Source of the DNA: Bacteriovorax stolpii
Lineage (GTDB): Bacteria; Bdellovibrionota; Bacteriovoracia; Bacteriovoracales; Bacteriovoracaceae
Assembly (NCBI GenBank): GCA_945860895.1
Contig: CAMASK010000011.1
Coordinates: 1 to 52,525, forward strand
Length of the DNA stretch: 52,525 nucleotides
Reading direction: 5' to 3'
Below the pieces are notes generated by a model. It saw nothing but the letters and a program-made list of their open reading frames with translations, was not told the origin of the DNA and searched no databases. Of this stretch, positions 1 to 8,505 are shown in pieces. Each line of letters begins with the position of its first letter. Positions within the stretch are counted from its first letter, which is position 1. A program made the translations under genes and the position numbers.

Positions 1-1
1 C

Positions 2-1261
2 ATTTGGCATAAAACCGGGGACATAGTGATTGAAAAAGATCACTTCCTGAGCATGATTGGTCGAAGATCCAACCCTATTAAGACTCCAGAAGGTGATCTT
101 TATCCAGTGCCTATCGAGAATCAAATTGATCAAATTGAAGGAATAAAAAAATCAGCGTATTTTGAGCTTAATGGAAAGATTTTTTTGGTTTTTGAAGGGG
201 TCATGCAGGCCCATGAAAAAATAACGAATTTCTTTAAATTAGAAAAACTACCAGTTGATGAAATTAGAAATATTAAAGCGATTCCCATGGACGCAAGACA
301 TCGTTCAAAAATTGATTTACCGAAATTAAAATCCATCATTCAAGGATCAAAGATGACTGTTACTCATGAATCTCCACTTACAAGTCGTTTACTCGCCTAT
401 GCTAATGAGCGCTTTCCTTTGGTTCCTATATTCATTTTTGTTTTTCTTCTCACTTCAGGGTACGCACATTTCTTTGCTAACTGGTTTCAAACCAGTTTTA
501 GCTGGATGGAGCCAAAGCTTTGGATAACCATGATCAATGTTTTTCTTTTTATGTTGCAGTTGCGGATGGCCGATGAAATTAAAGACTTTGATAAGGACTC
601 CAAAGCCTTTCCCAATAGAATTCTATCCCAGGGAATCATAAATCTTGATCTCATTCGCGGCATATTCCTATCGACCATCGCTTTAGAATTAATTCTAAGT
701 GCTTCCATGGGTAAAATTCATTTGATAGGAATGCTGATTCTTCAGGTTTGGGCCAATCTCATGGCAAAAGAATTCTTCTGTAAAAACTTCCTGGATCGTC
801 ACGTTACACTAAGTTTAATTTTGCATCAGATGATTCTTCCTCCACTTGCTATTTATGCGGCCCTTCCTTTTACTCAAGATCAAAGCTATTTCAATGATCT
901 TGCTATATATCCGGCACTCTTATTGCTGACGCTTATCTATACAGTTTATGAAATGGCCCGCAAGACCTGGTCAGCTGACCGTGAGAATGCCCATGCTGAC
1001 AGCTACACTCGTTTTTGGGGGATCAATGGCGCAGTTATAGTTCAGATCACTTGTACTCTATTAATCATTATTCTAATGGAAAATATGAACCTAGAGTTTT
1101 CTCAAACCTATCGAATTCTTGCTTATTCATTTAGCGGTATTTATATCGCCACACTGATTCTTTTTAAATTCAGACCAACCAGAAAAATGTCCAAGATGGT
1201 AGAAACCAGTGGCAGCATCTTTTTGTTAGGCATTTGTGCTCTCAATGCTTTTGCCCTTTAA
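2..1261 (+). CDS. AMP-ligase C-terminus fused to a UbiA-family prenyltransferase-like membrane domain (5' end outside window)
   Basis: The reading frame is open to the left edge, so the gene begins upstream; the GTG at 26 is only an internal codon. The first 115 or so residues look like the C-terminal subdomain of an adenylate-forming ligase: a WHKTGD stretch (the usual YRTGD motif), IGRRSNPIKTPEGDLYPVP, and a late MDARHRSKID segment like the PxDxRHxxK end of OleC-type and fatty-acyl-AMP ligases. After a linker come seven or eight hydrophobic segments of UbiA type. The Asp-rich motif DEIKDFDKDSKAFPNR and a second region YEMARKTW...DSYTRFWG fit the divergent UbiA branch that carries DELKDxxxD. 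A chain that activates an acyl group and carries a membrane transferase domain would act at the inner membrane. The substrate cannot be told, and the N-terminal part of the ligase must be read outside the window. The gene converges on queA with 7 bp between them. Confidence 0.75.
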   Translation: MWHKTGDIVIEKDHFLSMIGRRSNPIKTPEGDLYPVPIENQIDQIEGIKKSAYFELNGKIFLVFEGVMQAHEKITNFFKLEKLPVDEIRNIKAIPMDARHRSKIDLPKLKSIIQGSKMTVTHESPLTSRLLAYANERFPLVPIFIFVFLLTSGYAHFFANWFQTSFSWMEPKLWITMINVFLFMLQLRMADEIKDFDKDSKAFPNRILSQGIINLDLIRGIFLSTIALELILSASMGKIHLIGMLILQVWANLMAKEFFCKNFLDRHVTLSLILHQMILPPLAIYAALPFTQDQSYFNDLAIYPALLLLTLIYTVYEMARKTWSADRENAHADSYTRFWGINGAVIVQITCTLLIIILMENMNLEFSQTYRILAYSFSGIYIATLILFKFRPTRKMSKMVETSGSIFLLGICALNAFAL

Positions 1262-1268
1262 GAATCAG

Positions 1269-2327
1269 CTAAGATTTCCTTAAAATCAACATTCCATCAC
1301 CGTATGAAAAAAATCGGTATTTTTCAGCAATCGCTATTTTATAGAGCTCAAGCACTTTCTCCCGCCCAATCAGAGAACTAACCAGCATGATTAGAGATGA
1401 TTTTGGTAAATGAAAATTAGTCACCATAGCATTGATAGACTGAACATTTTTTCCAGGATGTAGAAAAATCGAAGTGCTTTTAAATCCACTTTCGGCACTA
1501 AATTGAACATGACCATTGTCCCAGGAACTTTCCAGAGTTCGAAGCGAGGTAGTTCCCACTGCGATTCTGTATTTAGCATCCTGAATGATCTTAAGATTTT
1601 CCTGATCAATGCTGAAGAATTCTTCATGCATTTTATGTTCTGAGATATTTTCCGTTTTTACTGGTGCAAATGTCCCGGCACCCACGTGCAATGTGACACT
1701 CGCCAGATAATGCCCCTGCGATTTTAATTTCGAGAGGAGGGTTTCAGAAAAGTGAAGCCCAGCAGTGGGTGCGGCGACTGATCCGGATTCCCGGGCATAA
1801 ACAGTTTGATAAGTTGTTTTATCCTGCTCATCACTTACTCCATTTCGAATATAAGGCGGGATGGGAATGAGACCTATGAGTTCTAATTTTTGAACAAGTT
1901 TTTCTGGAGAACAGTTAAAACTCACTCCAAAAGTTCCGTTTCCTTTGACCTCAATAAGCGTAGCAGTTAGTCCATCAAAATAGAATTCATCACCCTCTCT
2001 GCGTTTGCCCGATGCCCTGATCAAAGCTGGATAGGTGCCGTTTTCAATCAACAGAGAAAGAATAAAAACCTCAGCATCACCGCCACTTCTTTTTTTCCCT
2101 AAGAGACGACAAGGAAAGACCTTAGAACGGTTAAAAACAAAGGTGGATTCTGGAGGAAGGAAATCCCCTATTTTCTCAAAAGATGAGTGAATAACCTGAT
2201 TTTTGGCCTCATCATAGACCAATAAGCGAGAGGAATGACGATCGGCCACTGGCCTGTCAGCAATCAATTCTGAAGGAAGGTTAAAGTCGTAGCTCTGGAG
2301 TAATAGATCAGTCATTTTTTCATTCAA
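1269..2327 (-). CDS. queA: S-adenosylmethionine:tRNA ribosyltransferase-isomerase
   Basis: QueA transfers and isomerises the ribosyl group of S-adenosylmethionine onto preQ1 at position 34 of tRNA, giving epoxyqueuosine, the penultimate step of queuosine synthesis in the cytoplasm. The 352 residues match the usual family length. Visible family blocks are the start YDFNLPSELIADRPVADRHSSRLL, the VFNRSKVFPCRLLG segment, PPYIRNG, the central TAGLHFSETLL, the LHVGAGTFAPV motif, the SEHKMHEEFF segment and the AVGTTSLRTLES motif. The start is uncertain between this ATG and the one four codons later (2315); neither has a strong ribosome binding site. No other queuosine gene lies nearby. Confidence 0.97.
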   Translation of the reverse strand: MNEKMTDLLLQSYDFNLPSELIADRPVADRHSSRLLVYDEAKNQVIHSSFEKIGDFLPPESTFVFNRSKVFPCRLLGKKRSGGDAEVFILSLLIENGTYPALIRASGKRREGDEFYFDGLTATLIEVKGNGTFGVSFNCSPEKLVQKLELIGLIPIPPYIRNGVSDEQDKTTYQTVYARESGSVAAPTAGLHFSETLLSKLKSQGHYLASVTLHVGAGTFAPVKTENISEHKMHEEFFSIDQENLKIIQDAKYRIAVGTTSLRTLESSWDNGHVQFSAESGFKSTSIFLHPGKNVQSINAMVTNFHLPKSSLIMLVSSLIGREKVLELYKIAIAEKYRFFSYGDGMLILRKS

Positions 2328-2377
2328 GCTTGTAGATTTAAGTAAAAATAAATATCCTTTACCACAGGAGCCCTCTC

Positions 2378-2671
2378 ATGATGAATAAAATTCTTCTTCT
2401 GACCTTATTAATTACCCCTAACCTCTGGGCAGCCGAGGAACCTTCTGAAGAGGCCATTACGCTAAATCAGGAAATGCAATATTTAGAAGAAATGGCCAAT
2501 TCCGTTACCATTAACTCTTCAGCCCAAACCCTGGAAGATGCAACGCAAACTGCAACAACTTCGAGAAAAACCAGAAGTCTTGAAAGTCAGTACTTTGGAA
2601 ATAATGATTTGGAAGATGAGGTTGCTCTTAAAGCAGCGGCCCCTAAGAAAAGAATGGCCCCTGAATATTAA
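2378..2671 (+). CDS. Small secreted protein of unknown function
   Basis: A 97-residue protein with a clear signal peptide: MMNKILLLTLLITPNLWA, then AEEPSEE. The mature part is acidic and polar (many Glu, Thr, Ser) and ends in a basic stretch KKRMAPEY. No known domain was recognised. An AGGAG-like site (caggagccctctc) precedes the double ATG. It is divergent from queA and converges on the ParA pair. It is probably periplasmic; its role is unknown. Confidence 0.7.
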   Translation: MMNKILLLTLLITPNLWAAEEPSEEAITLNQEMQYLEEMANSVTINSSAQTLEDATQTATTSRKTRSLESQYFGNNDLEDEVALKAAAPKKRMAPEY

Positions 2672-2911
2672 TCAGGCGAGACCAAATTTTTTAACTAGTC
2701 CAAAATATCTCACTACTAATTCATCTAATAAGTTCTTCATTGCGAGAAATGTAGGATAACTTTTAATATTCTCTAAAATTATTTTCAGCATGTTCTGAAT
2801 GAACTGAACAACCGGCTCAAGATTTAGTTTTTTTACTAAAAGATCAAAAACATCTTTAGCTTCTTGCACGTCTTTACCTTTGACTACATATAACGGATTT
2901 TTATTTTTCAT
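2672..2911 (-). CDS. Small hypothetical protein coupled to ParA
   Basis: A 79-residue protein whose ATG overlaps the TGA of the upstream ParA gene (ATGA, 2908-2911), so translation is probably coupled. It has a basic start MKNKNPLYVVKGKD and then amphipathic helices (VFDLLVKKLNLEPVVQFIQNM), with no signal peptide. No family was recognised. The position suggests a partner or regulator of the ATPase in place of a ParB, but it lacks a visible ParB or helix-turn-helix motif. That role is inference from context only. Confidence 0.65.
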   Translation of the reverse strand: MKNKNPLYVVKGKDVQEAKDVFDLLVKKLNLEPVVQFIQNMLKIILENIKSYPTFLAMKNLLDELVVRYFGLVKKFGLA

Positions 2912-3768
2912 GACTGAAGCTCCCTGTGAACAGTCTCAGTCATCACTGTAAACTGTCTTTGAAGATCTTTGTACTCTAAAGACTTATAATGAAATACCGA
3001 CTTTCTTTGTGCTAAAGATTTACCAAATTGTACTTTATTAGTGAAAGGTTCGTACACGGTGGCTTCCCCTAGGGTTTGCTTAATATTGGCCAAATCCGAA
3101 GAAGCCTGCTTGCGACGTATATCAAAAAGATTTGGGATATAACCGAGATTTTTAGGTGTCGATGTAATCTCCATTTCAGAGATGTCTGTCACAACTTGCT
3201 GAATATTTTTTAGTCCCTGCTCAGAGAATCGATCTGGTACGAATGGATAAAGGATTCCATCTGCTGCACAGAGAATATTGACCACTAACAAACCCAAGGT
3301 AGGCGGGCCATCGATAACAATGACATCGTACTGGGAGCGCAGTTCATATTTTTCAATGAATTTCTTGAGAATCAATTGTCTTGGGGCATTGATTCCGGCC
3401 ACTGTTAATTCAAAACCAGAAAGTTCCTGCCCTGCTGGAAGAAGATCAATATGAATTCCCTCTTCCTGTTCAGTCTTCTTAATCACATCAGAGATCAAGA
3501 TATTGCTATGAAGAGCTTTCAATTCTTTAATCGAATTAATAAGCAAATGGTGAATATGTTTTTCAGGAATATTTACATCAAATAAAGAAGTGAAATTACC
3601 TTGAGGATCCATGTCGAGGCATAAAACTTTTTTCCCTTGATGAGCAAAGGCATGGGCCAGATTAAAGGCCATGGTTGTTTTACCAACTCCACCTTTTTGG
3701 TTCATGAGGGCAATAACTTTTCCTTGATTTTGGTCTTGAGCTTTATTCTGTTTAAGAAAAGAGAACAT
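2908..3768 (-). CDS. ParA/Soj-family ATPase
   Basis: A 286-residue P-loop ATPase of the ParA/MinD class, cytoplasmic and probably DNA- or surface-associated. The deviant Walker A motif KGGVGKTT (residues 25-32) has the signature lysine; CLDMDPQGNFTS (Walker A') and VIVIDGPPTLG (Walker B) follow. Such ATPases position chromosomes, plasmids or protein complexes. There is no parB gene beside it, only a 79-aa coupled gene, so this is an orphan ParA and not the chromosome-partition pair. No replication gene or iteron array is present, so a plasmid origin is unlikely. A GGAGCGGCCC stretch lies just upstream of the ATG. Confidence 0.93.
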   Translation of the reverse strand: MFSFLKQNKAQDQNQGKVIALMNQKGGVGKTTMAFNLAHAFAHQGKKVLCLDMDPQGNFTSLFDVNIPEKHIHHLLINSIKELKALHSNILISDVIKKTEQEEGIHIDLLPAGQELSGFELTVAGINAPRQLILKKFIEKYELRSQYDVIVIDGPPTLGLLVVNILCAADGILYPFVPDRFSEQGLKNIQQVVTDISEMEITSTPKNLGYIPNLFDIRRKQASSDLANIKQTLGEATVYEPFTNKVQFGKSLAQRKSVFHYKSLEYKDLQRQFTVMTETVHRELQS

Positions 3769-3950
3769 GGGCCGCTCCTGATTTTAATGCCAACAATATT
3801 AGTCAATAATGCTTGTACCGTAAAATTTTGCCTGCCTCATCTTTCTTTGTAAACCTCCGAATTTGTGAAGAACAGTCATTTTTCAAACCTGTTTAGTCAG
3901 GCAAATAGGACAATATAAGTCAACCCATAATTCTTAATCTGGCTCAAGTC

Positions 3951-3977
3951 TAAGGAATTTAAGTAAAACCCCGATAA
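3951..3977 (+). promoter_or_regulatory. Candidate sigma-28 (FliA-type) promoter
   Basis: TAAGGAAT (3951-3958), exactly 11 bases, then CCCGATAA (3970-3977). Against the sigma-28 consensus TAAAGTTT-N11-GCCGATAA the -10 box matches 7 of 8 and the -35 box 5 of 8. The -10 box ends 30 bases before the ATG of the 1449-aa lipoprotein, so a start site near 3984 is expected. In Bdellovibrio, FliA-type promoters are associated with attack-phase genes; whether that holds here is inference. Confidence 0.5.
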
Positions 3978-4007
3978 AGACTAAGACGGAATTAAAAGGA
4001 AGAAACT

Positions 4008-7000
4008 ATGGTTGGTTTCAAATCTATTTGGCTATTACTATCTCTGCTGATTTTTGCGGCTTGTGTGCCTCAAACAAAACAGACAGAATGTGCATCTAAT
4101 GAAGCATTCAATGCAACTCTAAGAACCTGTGTGCCAGTGATGAATGGGCCGAGTTCATTTATTAACATTGATTCCTTCTTACCTACTTTTTCACTCACAA
4201 AGTATAAAAACGACACCACTCCTATTACTTTAAGTGTCGTGATTTCTAACCCGTATGCTCAAACCTATACTGTGGAATGGGAACGTGTCTACAATGGCTC
4301 TCCTGTTGCTATCTCTCCTTCAACCCAAACAAGCTATACGTTTGCTCCAAGCTTACTTGCGTCTGAAGTTGGGACGCACATTATTTCCGTAAAGATTAAA
4401 GATACCACCAACAATATTGTGGACTCGCATAGCTTTGAACTGAAAATCAATGACAATCCTAAACCAGTGATTCAGTCAGCGACAGTGACTCCGCCCATTT
4501 ATGCTTCCGCTTTCACTCCGCTCAGTTCAACTCAAGCCTTTGCCTTCACAGTCTATAATAACGGCGCCACCATGGCCGGTGCAGGTTATAGAACAGACTG
4601 GAAACTCTACCGATCAGGACTTTTGATTAATTCTGAGACTGATTCATTTCCTACATCTTCTCCACTAGGATCTTTATCAACGGGTGGCTATAACTACCCC
4701 GTTTATTCTTTTAATCCTTCAGTCTTGGGTCTAGGAAGTTACGTTCTAATTGCCCGAGTAACTAATACAGCAGCCGAAGTTGTGGCCGAACAACAGTGGA
4801 GTGCCACTGTCGCTCACCCAGCTCTTTCCAAAGTCACGAATCGAGATATTTATACATCATCACCAGGAACCTCTTGGGCCACTTCAACCATTGCCTACAA
4901 TGGTGTTGCCTATACCGGTTCTCCGACTTACAACTTTATTCCAAGTACCATCACGACTCCGGTCGCCGGAGCGCAAGGAAATTATTGCGTCTCTGTTGCC
5001 GCGGGAACGGGAACCTATTCTACAGATGCCTATTCCGTGCGAGTCTCTTACTATCTTGATGGCTCAGCTCTTGTGTACTCAGGACTTACTACAGCAGTTG
5101 ATAATCAAGTCTGTTTAACAGACGCAACAGCAGCTTCTTTGAGTGCGGTTGTTTTCTCAAATACCACGAGTACGACTGCTCAAACTCACTACCTCGTAGC
5201 CAGAGTTGTCGATGAGGCCACAGGCCAGGAATACACGAGCACCGATTTAAATAGTGCCCTTCTTGGAACCTACCCGTTGACTTGGAATTTTGATGTGCGT
5301 CCACAAAACAAAGCACCCACTGCTGGCTTTGGTACAATGACGGGAATCACTTGTTCATCGACAAGTTCTACTACTCAAAGTGGATGTACAGTCACTTCAG
5401 ATACGAACTTTACAGTGAAAGTGAATCTGACTGATGATGATTTTTATTATCCAATTACAGTTTCGAATGAAGCTCATTTTGACTACTCGATTCGTCTCTA
5501 CGAAAATTCTGTCAACATCCAGACTTGTACCAAAGCAAGTGTTGGCGCCGATACAAATGGCGCCGATGGTTATGACTGTGTATTTAATATTAAAAGCTAT
5601 AACGGCTCTGGTCCGATTGATCTGAGTACCAAAGCCTATACCATCCAAGCAGAAATTATTGATAATGGCTCGCCTATTTCTGGAACAGGAGCAACGTCGA
5701 ATTCCTTGACTTGGGATATTGCGATGGGTGCTGTGACTGAATTTAATTCGGCCCCAACCATTGGTGCAACTTGGTCTGTTCTTACCCCTGTAGCTGAAGG
5801 CTCAGCGATCACATTCTCAGTCGACATCACTGATGCCGAGAGAGACAATCATACTTATGAAATTTTCTACTGCCCAACGGCCCTTGTTCTAGGTGCTTGC
5901 TCTAGTCCGACATCACTCATTCCTGAAACAACTGTGACAAGAACAACCAATGCGGCCACTGTTAGCGTTTCTACCAACTATACTTTTAGCGAAGGCTTCT
6001 TATTGGGTCTTACCGGAATTGGTTGTGATACTGTTAAACGGGGAATTTCATGTGCTGTGAACTTTTTAGTGAAAGTCAAAGACGTTCCTAACACCGCAAC
6101 TCCTTCGGCTGTACTAATCAGTAATTCAGCGGCGTCAAACATTACCAATACGAACCCAGCCCCCACTTTGAATACCGCTTACTCAGTTCCAGCTCCTTCA
6201 GCAATTACTGCTCTCACAGCTTTTGCTTTTGTAGGTCATCCGATGAGTATTACCAATAACCCTACAAGTATTCTCACTGATACTTCGACTGAACCTTTAG
6301 AAAAAGATTATCGCTACCAGTGGTTTATCAAAAATAATACCAGCGTAACTGCTTGGACAGAAATCAGTGGGGCAACAGGACCAAACCTTGCCTGGACCCC
6401 TTCAATTATCAGAGACACTAATGCAACCACTGATAACCCTCTTTCAATCATTCTTTGTGTAGAAGATCAGCCGGCCTCGGCCGTGAGTTCAGTCAATATC
6501 ATTGATTCAACTTGTAGCACGGCTTCACCTTCTCCTTGGGTAGTGACGGTAAAAGATAACTTTAAGAAGGCTTTTGATCTTTCAACTATCACGGCTCCTT
6601 GGGCATCTACAGAACTAGCGACTTCTGCAGCTGTTGGCCAATACGGAACTGAAACCGCAATTTGGTACGATACTCCTTTACCTCCTTTTAACGGAGTGAC
6701 ATCTTCTGCTGTGTATGTTGCCATGATCGGAAATGATCAAAAAATCCACGTGAAAAAATCTCTGCTACGTGCCCTAGGCGGAATTGATAATATTGATGAC
6801 ACTCATATTGTGACCTTTAATGCCTTTGCAACTGCCACAGTCGCTGAAATCAAAGATCTCTCTATTACGGGAACATCAACAGAGCTGTATGTCGCCTATT
6901 TGGCTTCACAAACTGGCTCTCCAGGAAGTTTCTATCCTCAGGTACGAAGAATCGATCTTACGGCGACTGCTGGTAAGGGTGTGCCTAATAATCACCCAGG

Positions 7001-8357
7001 AAAAATGGGATTTGATTATAATGGATTAGGCTTTACCAATGGCTGTAGTACTGGTTGCCAAGCGACTGCCACTTCAGGCGTATCCACCATTCAATTTAGT
7101 GGTGGTGGCTTTGGAATTACGGGCTCATTCATACTGAACACTCCAAATGGTGATTTTACTGTCAGCTTTGGAACTTACGACGGCGTGAGTACGGTTTGTG
7201 GAACTTGTACAGATCAATTGATCGCAACCAACCTTGCCACTATTATCAACAATTCAACGGACCCACTTCTAGCTGGTTACTCGGCTACAACATCTGGGGG
7301 GGATACGGTCACGATCTACGGAGCAAGAAGTGGTGATTATTTTGATGGTACAGGCTGGAGAATTGCCGACCGCATGGGGAAAATTTATGTCACAGGTGGG
7401 AGCTGGTACCTGCCATTTATCAATACTTCACTTGGTTCAAGCTATAACGACAAGCTATCAGTTTACTACTCACCTACGCCAGCTACGGGTGCAGTCATGA
7501 ACACCAGCACAGTGTCAATTCTTGAACCATCTGGCGCGGCAGGTCTGGCTTCAATGGATGCTGCGATCAAGTTTGATAACTATTTTGACGGAACCAATCT
7601 TCGGATCGCAATGGTAAGTAAATCTGGTAGTGCCGGAAAACTCTATAAAGTAAATCCCACGACCTACGCCCTTTCTGATATGGATAATATTTTTTCTGGT
7701 CAGGCCCTCTTAGATGTGAAAATTGCAGCTAGTTCTACCAACGTTTTCATTGGGGCGACTACTGCCGTAGGAAGTCTTACGAAGCTTGGTGTTTATGATA
7801 GCAATGGCCTGATGCTTGATGAATTCCAAATCGATAATCCGACCAACGTTGATGCTTCAACTAATACAGATGACTATTTTAATACGCTCTCAATTTCGCA
7901 GTATAAAATTGTTCCTTACGGCACTGAGGCCCGCCTCTTTGCTGTCTCTCAAGGCACTCCGCTGAGTGGTAGCTACAAATTGTATATGGCTAGACTCAGA
8001 AAAGTTTCCTCCACTTGGACTCTGTCTTGTGGAGACTGCCAGACGGCCTCTGAGCTTGGCCAAAACATAAGTCCATTTGTGGGCCTAGGAGTTGCTCCTA
8101 TTCGTGATAATCCAAGCTCGGCCTATCGCCTCTCAACTGATGGCGCGATTCCGAATCAAGGTCTTAAAGACGTGGCCTTCGTGAGTATGGGCCGACTTGA
8201 GACAACTGTAGCATTGCCTACTCCTAGCAGTTGTGACCCTGCTATTGGGGTCTATAACGTCGAAGCTGAGTCGATTGGAAGCTCTCTGATCTTCACTGGT
8301 GGGGTCGACCCTAATGAAGACGCCGGTCTGTATCATAGTCCATTTGTAAAAAACTAA
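4008..8357 (+). CDS. Giant secreted lipoprotein with Ig-like domains
   Basis: A 1449-residue lipoprotein. The signal peptide runs to a lipobox ending IFAAC with the lipidated Cys at residue 19. The mature chain is rich in Thr, Ser, Asn and Gly and is all-beta in character: modules of 80-120 residues that look Ig- or cadherin-like (for example VEWERVYNGSPVAI, HIISVKIKDTTNN, FTVKVNLTDDDF), joined by short linkers. Pairs of Cys residues recur (GITCSS...SGCTV, CGTCTD), suggesting disulfides. The last 500 residues contain short strand repeats such as VYVAMIGNDQKIHV and LYVAYLASQ that could form a propeller-like fold. It is probably anchored in the outer membrane and exposed, as an adhesin or recognition protein; no catalytic motif was seen. 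An AAGGAAG site lies 6 bases before the ATG, and a sigma-28-like promoter precedes it. Confidence 0.85.
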   Translation: MVGFKSIWLLLSLLIFAACVPQTKQTECASNEAFNATLRTCVPVMNGPSSFINIDSFLPTFSLTKYKNDTTPITLSVVISNPYAQTYTVEWERVYNGSPVAISPSTQTSYTFAPSLLASEVGTHIISVKIKDTTNNIVDSHSFELKINDNPKPVIQSATVTPPIYASAFTPLSSTQAFAFTVYNNGATMAGAGYRTDWKLYRSGLLINSETDSFPTSSPLGSLSTGGYNYPVYSFNPSVLGLGSYVLIARVTNTAAEVVAEQQWSATVAHPALSKVTNRDIYTSSPGTSWATSTIAYNGVAYTGSPTYNFIPSTITTPVAGAQGNYCVSVAAGTGTYSTDAYSVRVSYYLDGSALVYSGLTTAVDNQVCLTDATAASLSAVVFSNTTSTTAQTHYLVARVVDEATGQEYTSTDLNSALLGTYPLTWNFDVRPQNKAPTAGFGTMTGITCSSTSSTTQSGCTVTSDTNFTVKVNLTDDDFYYPITVSNEAHFDYSIRLYENSVNIQTCTKASVGADTNGADGYDCVFNIKSYNGSGPIDLSTKAYTIQAEIIDNGSPISGTGATSNSLTWDIAMGAVTEFNSAPTIGATWSVLTPVAEGSAITFSVDITDAERDNHTYEIFYCPTALVLGACSSPTSLIPETTVTRTTNAATVSVSTNYTFSEGFLLGLTGIGCDTVKRGISCAVNFLVKVKDVPNTATPSAVLISNSAASNITNTNPAPTLNTAYSVPAPSAITALTAFAFVGHPMSITNNPTSILTDTSTEPLEKDYRYQWFIKNNTSVTAWTEISGATGPNLAWTPSIIRDTNATTDNPLSIILCVEDQPASAVSSVNIIDSTCSTASPSPWVVTVKDNFKKAFDLSTITAPWASTELATSAAVGQYGTETAIWYDTPLPPFNGVTSSAVYVAMIGNDQKIHVKKSLLRALGGIDNIDDTHIVTFNAFATATVAEIKDLSITGTSTELYVAYLASQTGSPGSFYPQVRRIDLTATAGKGVPNNHPGKMGFDYNGLGFTNGCSTGCQATATSGVSTIQFSGGGFGITGSFILNTPNGDFTVSFGTYDGVSTVCGTCTDQLIATNLATIINNSTDPLLAGYSATTSGGDTVTIYGARSGDYFDGTGWRIADRMGKIYVTGGSWYLPFINTSLGSSYNDKLSVYYSPTPATGAVMNTSTVSILEPSGAAGLASMDAAIKFDNYFDGTNLRIAMVSKSGSAGKLYKVNPTTYALSDMDNIFSGQALLDVKIAASSTNVFIGATTAVGSLTKLGVYDSNGLMLDEFQIDNPTNVDASTNTDDYFNTLSISQYKIVPYGTEARLFAVSQGTPLSGSYKLYMARLRKVSSTWTLSCGDCQTASELGQNISPFVGLGVAPIRDNPSSAYRLSTDGAIPNQGLKDVAFVSMGRLETTVALPTPSSCDPAIGVYNVEAESIGSSLIFTGGVDPNEDAGLYHSPFVKN

Positions 8358-8365
8358 TCAAAACC

Positions 8366-8394
8366 AGAGAGTGAAGTTGACGACTTCACTCTCT
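8366..8394 (+). terminator. Perfect 12-bp hairpin after the giant lipoprotein
   Basis: AGAGAGTGAAGT (8366-8377), loop TGACG, then its exact complement (8383-8394). It lies 9 bases after the stop codon. There is no T run behind it, so it may be a weak terminator or a stabiliser of the mRNA 3' end. Confidence 0.5.
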
Positions 8395-8505
8395 CAAATT
8401 CAGCAAACTTCTCTTGGCAGTTTCAAAAGTCCTCGCTTGAAAGCCCCCCCTGACTATCAATGACTTATCCCGCCTTCGCCTCGACAGAAAGATCTAAGGT
8501 AAAAT

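Noticed and set aside
2908-3768. Plasmid or chromosome partition locus and replication origin
   Set aside because: There is a ParA ATPase but no ParB, no parS-like repeat and no replication protein or iterons nearby.
4780-5118. Overlapping plus-strand frames within the 1449-aa lipoprotein
   Set aside because: They are alternate frames of a long coding region, with poor composition and no binding site for ribosomes.
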